Shown: piece after piece, positions 1 through 6,339 of the stretch
Layout of the letters: each line of letters opens with the position of its first letter
Position numbering within the stretch: position 1 is the stretch's first letter
Assembly (NCBI GenBank): GCA_964452465.1
Contig: CAYVMD010000072.1
Coordinates: 1-6,483, forward strand
Reading direction: 5' to 3'
DNA length: 6,483 nt
Source: CAYVMD01 sp964452465
Lineage (GTDB): Bacteria > Armatimonadota > JACIXR01
Notes under the pieces: model-generated
What the model saw: only the letters and a program-made list of their open reading frames with translations
Databases searched by the model: none
What the model was told of the DNA's origin: nothing
Translations under genes and position numbers: made by a program

Positions 1-1202
1 GTTCCCGCATGGGAGGCTAAGAGAAGATGGGGGATTTGGGCGAGCATAGGATTGGTGAGGTCCTGAACCATAACGGGCAGGGAGCGTCTTTTCGCCCAGC
101 AGAGGGTCAAGAGGGCCCCCGTCTGCGTCTTACAGGTTTTCAGCGCCACCCCCGTCCAACCCAGACCATAGCCCAATTTGACCAACTTCCAGTTGTGGGC
201 GCTCTCATCCATGAAGAGGGGCTTCCTCGCGGAGACGCTGTGAACATCTATCATGTAGCGTTCCAAATCGTAGGGAAAGGGCTGTTCCACATAGAGAAGC
301 ATTCCATAGATCCTGGGATGCTCCCGCATCAATCTATCCAGGATATCCGTCACATAAGCAGGGTCATTGACGGTGCAGTTGAAATCCGCCGAAAGATACC
401 AAACATCGTGTTTTAGCGCTGTCTCTCCCACCTTCACCAACCTCTCGTAATCCCACTCGCTATCGTTTCCCCTCAACTTCACCTTCAGGCACTTTAAGCC
501 ATCCTCCTTTATCCAATCCTCCAACAGGACGGGATAGCCATCCTGGGGCTCATCTCCTACCAATTCGCTGGGATCTATGGGATCCATCCCTCCCACCAGA
601 TGCCAGGCTATCATCTCCTCCTCCCGGGGGAATTTGAGGTATTGGGCGGGATACATCCCTTTAAAATCCTCGCTTTCCTGGGTAAGATAATGGGATAGAT
701 CGTAGTTCATGAACTCCTCGTTATAGGTCTCATAGGTGGGGAGGTTGTGCAGGACGCCGAAGGCATCATGGATGGCGATATCGAAAGGGGAGAGGCAGAT
801 CAAACCCGCAAGGTAAGGCATATCTTCGGGAAGGCTCAGCCTTCGGTTGAATTGGTAAAGGAGCGAGGGTAGGACTTGCTGAAGGAACAGATGACCTAAC
901 TCCATGGGGTGCCCGAATTCCTTCATCTCTATGAGGGATCGGGAGATCTCCAGGCAGAAATCCTTCATCGCCTTATGCCTTACCTCATAGGGAAGGGAGC
1001 TTGGCCAACCCCATTGCACGCTCAGTGGGGTCTCTCCCCATCCCTTGCCCTGTCTCCCCTGCCTATCCTCCACCGTTACCGCGACACGGGCGCAGGTGAC
1101 GGAGGTGAGCGTCTCCGCCCCGAACTTCAAAGGTAGGCGGGTGGTGACGGGTAAGAAGTAAACCTCTATTTGCCTTACCCTTATATCCGTTGGCTTGCTC
1201 AT
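1..1202 (-). CDS. Enolase-superfamily (mandelate racemase/muconate lactonizing type) enzyme, 3' end cut off by the window
   Basis: Four hundred codons are visible, starting at ATG 1200-1202 and running open through the left edge. Residues 1-160 look like the capping domain (QIEVYFLP near 11-18, then SPFDIAIHDAFG at 138-149). The barrel follows with the superfamily signature: KVK at 240-242 (proton-transfer lysines), metal-ligand candidates D273 (SADFN), E306 (YVEQP) and D332 (MDES), and K355 (VALKTCK). Lysines on both sides of the pocket point to the MLE-like subgroup (cycloisomerases, epimerases, some dehydratases) rather than true mandelate racemase, which uses a His. Known chemistry is Mg-dependent proton abstraction alpha to a carboxylate, so an acid sugar or related acid is the likely substrate. 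The KxK pair lies about 70 residues later than usual because of extra sequence around 155-235. It follows the oxidoreductase gene by 3 bases and has no visible Shine-Dalgarno site, so translation is probably coupled. Family is confident; substrate unknown. Confidence 0.9.
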   Translation of the reverse strand, partial: MSKPTDIRVRQIEVYFLPVTTRLPLKFGAETLTSVTCARVAVTVEDRQGRQGKGWGETPLSVQWGWPSSLPYEVRHKAMKDFCLEISRSLIEMKEFGHPMELGHLFLQQVLPSLLYQFNRRLSLPEDMPYLAGLICLSPFDIAIHDAFGVLHNLPTYETYNEEFMNYDLSHYLTQESEDFKGMYPAQYLKFPREEEMIAWHLVGGMDPIDPSELVGDEPQDGYPVLLEDWIKEDGLKCLKVKLRGNDSEWDYERLVKVGETALKHDVWYLSADFNCTVNDPAYVTDILDRLMREHPRIYGMLLYVEQPFPYDLERYMIDVHSVSARKPLFMDESAHNWKLVKLGYGLGWTGVALKTCKTQTGALLTLCWAKRRSLPVMVQDLTNPMLAQIPHLLLASHAG

Positions 1203-1205
1203 GCT

Positions 1206-2174
1206 TCACATGCTATTTTGATAGATCCTCTCCACCAACTCCATCGTCTCCACCGCATCGGCAAAGGAGGTCTCCGGTTCCCTTCTCTCCTTGAGGCAGT
1301 CTATGAAGTGGCGATTCTCCTGAAAGTAGCCATAGAACTTGTGGAACTCCTCTCCCCCTATTTCCGTGCCGGAGAGGACTATCGGCTCAGCATCTTCTTG
1401 GTAGACCACCGCCTTCAGATCCTTTCCTTCCAAAGGGGCGTTTATGAAGGCGGATACCCCCCTGGCGTGTATCTCAAAGGTGTGGATCCTCCTCGCTAAC
1501 GCCCAATTTGCCAAGAGGACCCCGGTGGCGCCGTTCTCGAATTCCATCAGGGCATTGAACGCATTGGGAATATCCAGATGATAACTTCTAACGAGGCTCT
1601 TAACCTGCTTCACACTCCCTCCCAACCAACGGAGGGTATCTACACAATGGATGGCATCGGAGGTAAGGATATCCACGGGGCTCGTGTAATAGGATAGCCC
1701 TGTCTTCGTATCCTTATAGAAGGTGGCAACCGCCTGGATTATCCTTCCCCTCTCCTCCACCATTTCCCTCACCTTCCTCAGAAGGGGGATGAACCTGCGG
1801 TTGAAGGCGACCATGGTGATGCAACCCTGCCTCTCCGCTAACTTCGCCATGGTACGAATTTGATGGACGGTGACGCCGGGCGGTTTCTCTATGAAGACAT
1901 TGAGACCCGCTTGTAGGGCATGGATGACGAGGTCATAGAGGAGATGCGCCCCCATGATGATGTATACCGCGTCCAGGGGTACCTTCTCTATCATCTCCTT
2001 ATAGTTGGTGAACCTCTTCTCCACCCTGTATTTATCAGCGGTGCTATGGAGCCTTTCCTCGTTCAAATCGCAGATGGCGGATATCTCCACATCCTCCATC
2101 TCGGCGAGGGAGGGGTAGTGGACCATGTTCGCCATGCTTCCAGCGCCTATGAAGCCTATCCTCACTTTCTCCAT
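1206..2174 (-). CDS. Gfo/Idh/MocA family NAD(P)-dependent oxidoreductase
   Basis: A 322-residue protein of normal length for the family, with no signal peptide, so cytoplasmic. The N-terminal Rossmann fold shows GAGSMA at 10-15 (GxGxxA) and an acidic residue D36 at the end of the second strand (ICDLN), which usually means NAD(H) preference. The family EKP motif is at 96-98, with K97 the expected catalytic lysine. The C-terminal alpha/beta domain has SDAIHCVDTLRWLGG at 172-186, with H176 at the conserved catalytic His position. The usual Asp four residues before this His is Ser172 here, and Asp173 sits next to it. These enzymes oxidise or reduce a sugar or cyclitol hydroxyl, often at C3; the substrate is unknown. 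The start ATG has GGAGGG eight bases upstream, inside the last codons of the preceding gene. It is the third gene of the run. Confidence 0.93.
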   Translation of the reverse strand: MEKVRIGFIGAGSMANMVHYPSLAEMEDVEISAICDLNEERLHSTADKYRVEKRFTNYKEMIEKVPLDAVYIIMGAHLLYDLVIHALQAGLNVFIEKPPGVTVHQIRTMAKLAERQGCITMVAFNRRFIPLLRKVREMVEERGRIIQAVATFYKDTKTGLSYYTSPVDILTSDAIHCVDTLRWLGGSVKQVKSLVRSYHLDIPNAFNALMEFENGATGVLLANWALARRIHTFEIHARGVSAFINAPLEGKDLKAVVYQEDAEPIVLSGTEIGGEEFHKFYGYFQENRHFIDCLKERREPETSFADAVETMELVERIYQNSM

Positions 2175-2178
2175 CTTC

Positions 2179-3000
2179 TCATCCCTCCGAAAACAGCCTC
2201 TTCAAAAAGCGAATGTCCATCCTGGTCTGATCTATGACATCGGGCACTTCGAGTTCGCTATACTCGCTGTGCACGGATAAAGGACCGGAAAAGCCTACAT
2301 CCTTGAGAACCTTGGGAAGGCTCCACCAATCTACATAGCCCTCTCCCAATGGTACCACCCTCAACTGCCACCGCCTCTTCCCCTCCACAATTACCCTCTC
2401 CCTCACCACATCCTTCAAGGCCACCGCGCTGAGATACTCCTTAACTATATCCAAGGCCATGGGCAAGGGCTCCCCTACAAGGGAGAGATGTCCCACATCG
2501 GCGAAGATTCCCACATGTCTTGGATCGAAACCCTTTACCAGGTTCATAGCGCTGCAGGAGTTCAACCCCATGGTGTTGCCGGAATGGTTGTGGATGAGGA
2601 CCTTTAGGGAATACTTCTCGGCAACCTTTGCGAAGCCCTCGATATCCCTCCTCACGCTATCTACCGTCTCCCAGTATCCCTTCTCTCCCGGGTACCAATA
2701 GCCAAGCTTTACCAGCCCCACTCCCGCCTCCTGACACGCGGAGAATAACTTCTCAACCACAGGAGCCTGGGGATCGACGAAATCGGTAGGAGTGGTAACG
2801 AGGGGGATAAAGAGCCCCTGCTCGCGGAATATCTTTGACGCCCGAGGGAGCTCTTGGGGAGAATTCTCTGGGTCCACGGGGTAGCCCGGGCGAACGCAGA
2901 GGTCTGCACCTTGCCCTCCCATTTCTAATATATTTTGCGCCAGCTCCTCGAGGGAAAGCCCAAGGAAATGCTTGGTGAAAACGATGAATTGCCAGTTCAT
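2179..3000 (-). CDS. Sugar phosphate isomerase/epimerase family protein (xylose-isomerase-like TIM barrel)
   Basis: A 273-residue cytoplasmic protein of typical length for the AP-endonuclease-2/xylose-isomerase-like TIM-barrel family. Recognisable strand ends are IHNHSGNT at 136-143, FADVGHLSL at 167-175 (D168 and H171, the DxxH metal motif), ALKD at 194-197, PLGEGYVDW at 217-225 and LSVHSEY at 241-247 (E246). Many relatives have LENH and HLKD at the second and fourth of these; here they read IHNH and ALKD, so this is a divergent subgroup. Members isomerise or epimerise keto sugars, dehydrate inosose (IolE), or act in 3-keto-glycoside elimination, usually with a divalent metal. The gene starts one base after the glycosidase stop codon with AAGGTGA six bases upstream, and ends four bases before the oxidoreductase. 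The family is clear; the reaction is not. Confidence 0.9.
   Translation of the reverse strand: MNWQFIVFTKHFLGLSLEELAQNILEMGGQGADLCVRPGYPVDPENSPQELPRASKIFREQGLFIPLVTTPTDFVDPQAPVVEKLFSACQEAGVGLVKLGYWYPGEKGYWETVDSVRRDIEGFAKVAEKYSLKVLIHNHSGNTMGLNSCSAMNLVKGFDPRHVGIFADVGHLSLVGEPLPMALDIVKEYLSAVALKDVVRERVIVEGKRRWQLRVVPLGEGYVDWWSLPKVLKDVGFSGPLSVHSEYSELEVPDVIDQTRMDIRFLKRLFSEG
2183..2188 (-). promoter_or_regulatory. Ribosome binding site of the oxidoreductase gene, inside the TIM-barrel 3' end
   Basis: GGAGGG on the minus strand lies eight bases before ATG 2174 and is made from the last two sense codons (Glu-Gly) of the TIM-barrel gene. This supports the chosen start and coupling of the two genes. Confidence 0.7.
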
Positions 3001-3001
3001 C

Positions 3002-4513
3002 TTATCTCACCTTTCTTCTTAAAAGTGCTTCCGCTATCCTCGCTCGGGTGGCGAGGAGCTTTTGAGGATCCTTGGCGAAGTGGGTCATATCCTCCACCAC
3101 CTCGCCTATGAACTTTTCCACCATTGGGCGCCCCATCGCCCTCTCTAAGAAGGTGAGGTACTCGTAATCCTCGAAGCCATCCCTGATCATCTCCAGACGA
3201 AGGGAGGAGATGGGACCTTTATGCCCTACCTTCTTCCCGGGGTAGAGGAGGGAACCATCGCCGTAGAGATCGGGGTTTATCTCCTTAACGGTAGCCATAT
3301 CCTCGTAGGGATCCGGGGTTCCGCCCCACCAGTTGGTAGCCCAATAGAGGAGCCCATCAACTTGATACTTCTTCTGCTGCCACATGAGTATACGATGATC
3401 TATGGCATCCATGGTGATATGGAAATTAGCGTAGGGGGAACCGGGTCCACAGCAGACATACCACCAGGAGGTATCCCCTCTCATCTTCTTTTGGAGTTGC
3501 TTCTGGGGATCGAAATAACTGGAGACCGCGCACCAAATGTTTATGACGCCCTCCAAAGCCTCATAGGCGCTCTGGTCGCTGAAGTCAGGACCTCGGAAGA
3601 AGGGGGAAACTATGCGAAGGCGGGGATCGATGCTCTTTATCTTCTCCACCCGTCTCTTCAATTCCTCGTATTGCTCCCTGGTCACCGGCTCGTCCAGTGG
3701 ATAGAAGTAGGCTTTCTTCAACCAACCCTTTTGACGGCAGCGCTCCACCCGCAGGCGCATCTCTTCTACATTTTCGCTGTAAGGGATTTGGAAGGTGGAG
3801 ACACGGGGATCGTTGAGGTATCTATCCGCCTCGGGCGATAGTATATCCACGGGGATGAAGTAGGGGCTGAGGCGATGCTCCACGAGGAACCAATAATATC
3901 TATCCCACATTTCCTTTGCCTCCGGCGTGCCTGGCTCAATCTCCTCGAATTTCCAGATGAATTGCTCCCACAGACCGAAGGCGGTTTCGGAGGAAGGCTT
4001 ATCAGAAAGGGTGAAGTCCCAAACCTCGAGTTCGAGTGGGATGACGGCTTTCCCAGCGTTATCGCTGATTATAACAACACTGCCTTTATAATGCCCCGCG
4101 GGCGTATTCTTGGGGACATATACGGTGATGAAGACTGGCTGGCTCTCCCCTGCTGGCACATCGAAGGGAGCATAGGGGAGCAGGGGATCGGGGTAGTATT
4201 TATTAAGATGCCTTATCTGAACATATCCGACGAGGCGTATCTCTACATTCTTCTCGCTAATACTCCTTCCCTTCGAACCCTGCAGCTTGGAGACCTGAAC
4301 ACGGACATTCCTTAAAGGCTCCTTGCCCGCCCTGATGACGACCTGAGCGGATTCATATTCGTTGCGAGCGGATTGAAGGGAGACCTTCTTCTGCGTTTTG
4401 GGAGGGCTATCCTTGAAGACCTTAACTGGTGCAGGTTCCGTCCAGACTGTGAGCCCCACATCCGATACGCCTACAGTGCACACCGTCCCCAAAAGCAACA
4501 TCGCCCATAACAT
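3002..4513 (-). CDS. Secreted DUF4091 domain protein, GH123-like glycoside hydrolase
   Basis: A 503-residue protein. Residues 1-16 are hydrophobic and look like a signal sequence, though without the usual lysine or arginine at the start. Residues about 20-168 form a beta-rich N-terminal domain (SLQSARNEYESAQVVI, then a PAG-type strand pattern to LELEVWDF). The catalytic DUF4091/GH123 barrel follows. YFYPLDEP at 269-276 carries the Asp-Glu pair (D274, E275) used in GH123 substrate-assisted hydrolysis, WWYVCCGP lies at 350-357, GLLYWATNWW at 387-396, and the family hallmark RDGFEDYEYL at 444-453. Characterised GH123 enzymes are beta-N-acetylgalactosaminidases, but DUF4091 is broad, so the sugar is uncertain. 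ATG 4513 is chosen because AAAGGAGGTG stands upstream at good spacing; no ATG, GTG or TTG in frame precedes it within the gap. It is the first gene of the run and the only exported one. Confidence 0.88.
   Translation of the reverse strand: MLWAMLLLGTVCTVGVSDVGLTVWTEPAPVKVFKDSPPKTQKKVSLQSARNEYESAQVVIRAGKEPLRNVRVQVSKLQGSKGRSISEKNVEIRLVGYVQIRHLNKYYPDPLLPYAPFDVPAGESQPVFITVYVPKNTPAGHYKGSVVIISDNAGKAVIPLELEVWDFTLSDKPSSETAFGLWEQFIWKFEEIEPGTPEAKEMWDRYYWFLVEHRLSPYFIPVDILSPEADRYLNDPRVSTFQIPYSENVEEMRLRVERCRQKGWLKKAYFYPLDEPVTREQYEELKRRVEKIKSIDPRLRIVSPFFRGPDFSDQSAYEALEGVINIWCAVSSYFDPQKQLQKKMRGDTSWWYVCCGPGSPYANFHITMDAIDHRILMWQQKKYQVDGLLYWATNWWGGTPDPYEDMATVKEINPDLYGDGSLLYPGKKVGHKGPISSLRLEMIRDGFEDYEYLTFLERAMGRPMVEKFIGEVVEDMTHFAKDPQKLLATRARIAEALLRRKVR
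3007..3013 (-). promoter_or_regulatory. Ribosome binding site of the TIM-barrel gene, inside the glycosidase 3' end
   Basis: AAGGTGA on the minus strand lies six bases before ATG 3000 and within the last codons of the glycosidase gene. Only one base separates the upstream stop codon from this start, so terminating ribosomes could reinitiate here. Confidence 0.65.
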
Positions 4514-4520
4514 CCTCGAA

Positions 4521-4530
4521 CACCTCCTTT
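4521..4530 (-). promoter_or_regulatory. Strong ribosome binding site of the glycosidase gene
   Basis: The minus strand reads AAAGGAGGTG, nearly a full match to the anti-Shine-Dalgarno sequence, with nine bases between its AGGAGG core and ATG 4513. It fixes the start over the in-frame ATG four codons later and suggests high translation of the first gene in the run. Confidence 0.85.
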
Positions 4531-4559
4531 TATATTCGGATTCCTCGTTATCGATTTTA

Positions 4560-4583
4560 CTATATCCAGCCGCATAGATATAG
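4560..4583. repeat. 24-base inverted repeat upstream of the four-gene run, possible operator
   Basis: Two perfect 7-base arms, CTATATC and GATATAG, flank a 10-base spacer. Arm centres are 17 bases apart, which does not rule out a dimeric regulator. The left-coordinate arm contains a TATAGT (minus strand, 4559-4564) that could be a -10 box, but the hexamer 17 bases further up (GCTTCT) is a poor -35. The alternative is a short AT-rich RNA hairpin in the 5' leader. It lies 46 bases before the glycosidase start codon. No regulator gene is in view. Confidence 0.4.
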
Positions 4584-4607
4584 AAGCTTTTAATCCCTAC
4601 CCCTCTT

Positions 4608-4636
4608 AGAAAAGATGGAATTCGCGCTCAATGCCA
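4608..4636 (-). terminator. Weak terminator-like hairpin after the PQQ-type propeller gene
   Basis: On the minus strand TGGCATT (4630-4636) can pair with AATTCCA (4616-4622) with one mismatch around a 7-base loop, followed by TCTTTTCT. It starts 27 bases after the propeller stop codon. Stem and T-run are both weak, so this may not terminate efficiently; a shorter hairpin (AAGGA, TTC, TCCTT) lies just before it. Confidence 0.22.
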
Positions 4637-4662
4637 AGGAGAATCCTTTAGAAGAGGTTAAA

Positions 4663-6195
4663 CTATCTCTCTCCCAGGCAATAAAGATAGCCGTCACGGC
4701 TCCCGATGTAGATCCTCCCCCGATAAACCACCGGTGTTGCCTCAAACGATGTGCCCTTTTTGAAATGATCGAGGAGGGTAACCTTCGCCCTTTTATATTC
4801 TCCCGATTTGGTTGGCAAAAGCTCGGGATCATTGGCATTGGTTTTCAGATAATCGATCCTAAAAAGATAGAGACCGTTGTAGCCGGCGGCGATCAGCCAA
4901 TCGTATTCCTCATCGCCGAAGAAGATCGGGGTTGAAATAGAGCCCCCGATATTTTGGGAAAAGATCTTCCTTGGGGTAGGATATAAGGTCTTCCCATCAG
5001 GACCCAAGACCTTACTGGGAGAAAGAAGATTTTGGGAAACGATATAGAGGTTCCCATCGATAGCGGAAAAGGCGGCTAACGCTGGCTTTTTCCCTCTTTT
5101 ATTGTAACTATCATTTATCCCCACCGAACCGATCACCCCTCCCTGCCACTCCGCTAATTTCCTATCTCCCGTGGGGAAATACCAACAGACAGCCTGAGAA
5201 GGTGGTTTGGAAGGATCGAGTTTGAAAACTCCCCCCTTGCCAGTGATATACTGCTTCTCAACGGGAACCAGAACATGCCCATCCTCGGTGACAACGGGTG
5301 AACCATCCAAATCTGAGCCGATGTAGAAATCGAAGTTTATCGTGAAGGTATGCACATCGACCCCATAAACATGTCCTGAGCCAGCGGTGACGATCACTTT
5401 ATCCTTACAAAGGGCGGGCGAGGACTCGATGACCAGATTCCCACCGTGCCTTCGGACATCCCTTCGATCATAGAGTTTTAATGTCTTGAGAACCCTCATG
5501 GGCGCAGATGGATCGGGATTTATCAGGTACAGGAGACCATTTTCAGCTCCCAACCAAAGGAAATCTCCCAAGATCAAACCGCTTCCATCGACATCCCGGC
5601 TGTAGCTCTCCGTCGGAGGGATATCAAGACGCCACAGCTCCCTGCCCGTCTTGTAGTCGATCGCTCTAAAGCTTGGGCAGGGGTTGCTTGACCGAACGCG
5701 ACGATTGACCCCCTTACGAGAGCCCTGGAGGATTATGACTTGATCACCCTTGGTGAAAATCGTTCCCGTCCCCTTTATGACATCGTCGAACTTATATTGC
5801 CAGATTATCCTGCCGGTTTCCCCATCGATTTTTAATAATCGATGGCTATAGGTACCCTGGATGATGTAAGGTCGCCCATTCTCCTCAACTATCAACGGTT
5901 GACCAGTCCAGCCGCATCCTGACCAGGTGGCTAAACCTTTTTGGGTCCATGTCTTCCCGCTACCCAGGGGAGTCTTCCAAAGGAGGGAAAGTTTAAAGGG
6001 GGCGGGGCCGGGACCATAATAAGACCTGTGAGCATTGCCCAGAAAAGTGGGAATGACCATCCTAATCTTTGGAGGAGAAGCACCTGCTATCTCATCCGCT
6101 GGGCGAAGATCAACAAAGAGAAAGCCCAGCAATATCCCTAATTTTATTATGGGGATATTCCTTCCCACTTTTCTATAATAAGCTTCTTGCGCCAT
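4663..6195 (-). CDS. Secreted PQQ-type (quinoprotein-like) beta-propeller protein
   Basis: A 510-residue protein with a likely signal peptide: basic stretch RKVGR at 8-12, hydrophobic core about 14-30 and an AGA/S cleavage site after residue 39. The mature part is a string of propeller blades of the PQQ-like type: KIDGETGRIIWQY at 122-134, AIDYKTGRELWRLD at 178-191, GLLYLINP at 220-227, GHVYGVD at 274-280, GGVFKLDP at 321-328, GNLYIVSQ at 381-388, GLYLFRID at 441-448 and the C-terminal DGYLYCLGE at 501-509, roughly eight units. No PQQ dehydrogenase active site or haem-binding CxxCH is visible, so a scaffold or ligand-binding role is more likely than redox catalysis. A short hairpin overlaps the start codon. 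The start is favoured because a stop codon lies 11 codons upstream with no ATG, GTG or TTG between; GTG at codon 10 is the alternative. The partner is unknown. Confidence 0.87.
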   Translation of the reverse strand: MAQEAYYRKVGRNIPIIKLGILLGFLFVDLRPADEIAGASPPKIRMVIPTFLGNAHRSYYGPGPAPFKLSLLWKTPLGSGKTWTQKGLATWSGCGWTGQPLIVEENGRPYIIQGTYSHRLLKIDGETGRIIWQYKFDDVIKGTGTIFTKGDQVIILQGSRKGVNRRVRSSNPCPSFRAIDYKTGRELWRLDIPPTESYSRDVDGSGLILGDFLWLGAENGLLYLINPDPSAPMRVLKTLKLYDRRDVRRHGGNLVIESSPALCKDKVIVTAGSGHVYGVDVHTFTINFDFYIGSDLDGSPVVTEDGHVLVPVEKQYITGKGGVFKLDPSKPPSQAVCWYFPTGDRKLAEWQGGVIGSVGINDSYNKRGKKPALAAFSAIDGNLYIVSQNLLSPSKVLGPDGKTLYPTPRKIFSQNIGGSISTPIFFGDEEYDWLIAAGYNGLYLFRIDYLKTNANDPELLPTKSGEYKRAKVTLLDHFKKGTSFEATPVVYRGRIYIGSRDGYLYCLGER

Positions 6196-6310
6196 AAGCC
6201 TTTTCGGGCTTACATTTTCGTAATGTTAGCATAGCCAAAAAATCCTTTGCAAAGGGTAAATAAAACACGATGATGTGCTGGGAAAGCCCAAAAGACCCTT
6301 CTTTCGCCAT
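6173..6310 (-). CDS. Doubtful 45-codon reading frame overlapping the propeller start
   Basis: ATG 6308-6310 is preceded by a good GAAGGTGGG-type ribosome binding site and opens a 45-residue frame beginning MAKEGSFGL and ending ARSLL. It contains a mildly hydrophobic patch (HIIVFYLPFA) and several basic residues. Its last codons overlap the first of the propeller gene by 23 bases in another frame. It matches no family I know and could be chance. If translated, it might act as a leader that opens the hairpin at the propeller start. The evidence is only the ribosome binding site and position. Confidence 0.2.
   Translation of the reverse strand: MAKEGSFGLSQHIIVFYLPFAKDFLAMLTLRKCKPEKAYGARSLL
6195..6212 (-). 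promoter_or_regulatory. Perfect hairpin overlapping the start codon of the propeller gene
   Basis: The minus strand reads TAAGCC, loop CGAAAA, GGCTTA; the last A is the first base of the propeller ATG. The stem is 6 base pairs with no mismatch. The only Shine-Dalgarno-like bases (AAAAGG) fall in the loop and 3' arm, so folding could limit translation. A second small hairpin (ACATT, ACGAA, AATGT) is directly upstream. It does not match any riboswitch I recognise. Confidence 0.4.
6223..6252 (-). promoter_or_regulatory. Possible promoter for the propeller gene
   Basis: On the minus strand TTGCAA (6247-6252) stands 18 bases before TAACAT (6223-6228), the latter preceded by TGC as in an extended -10 element. 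Each hexamer matches the sigma-70 consensus at about four of six positions. Initiation would fall near 6216 and give a leader of about 20 bases made mostly of the start-codon hairpin. Confidence 0.25.
6237..6255 (-). terminator. 12-base palindrome followed by six T, possible terminator of the NHL gene
   Basis: The minus strand has the perfect palindrome CCTTTGCAAAGG (6244-6255), then A and TTTTTT (6237-6242). As RNA it gives only a four-pair stem with a TGCA loop, which is short for an intrinsic terminator. It overlaps the candidate -35 box, so an operator role is equally possible. Confidence 0.28.
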
Positions 6311-6339
6311 TATCCCACCTTCTATTTTGTGAAGACCTT

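Noticed and set aside
27..416. A 129-codon open frame on the plus strand at the left edge
   Set aside because: It is antisense to the enolase-superfamily gene, which carries catalytic motifs in this very stretch; no independent support.
3221..3841. A 206-codon open frame on the plus strand
   Set aside because: It lies fully antisense to the well-supported DUF4091 gene, its translation has no recognisable domain, and codon bias of the real gene explains its length.
4632..4637. TTGGCA on the minus strand as a -35 box for the four-gene run
   Set aside because: The expected -10 position reads CTTTTC, which is not credible; no better partner lies at 16-18 bases.
4615..4935. A 106-codon plus-strand frame starting in the gap after the propeller gene
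   Set aside because: Most of it is antisense to the propeller C-terminal blades, and no ribosome binding site or recognisable domain supports it.
6196..6339. Cyclic-di-GMP or preQ1 riboswitch in the gap before the propeller gene
   Set aside because: GCAAAGG and short stems look suggestive, but the conserved cores of these classes cannot be assembled in order.
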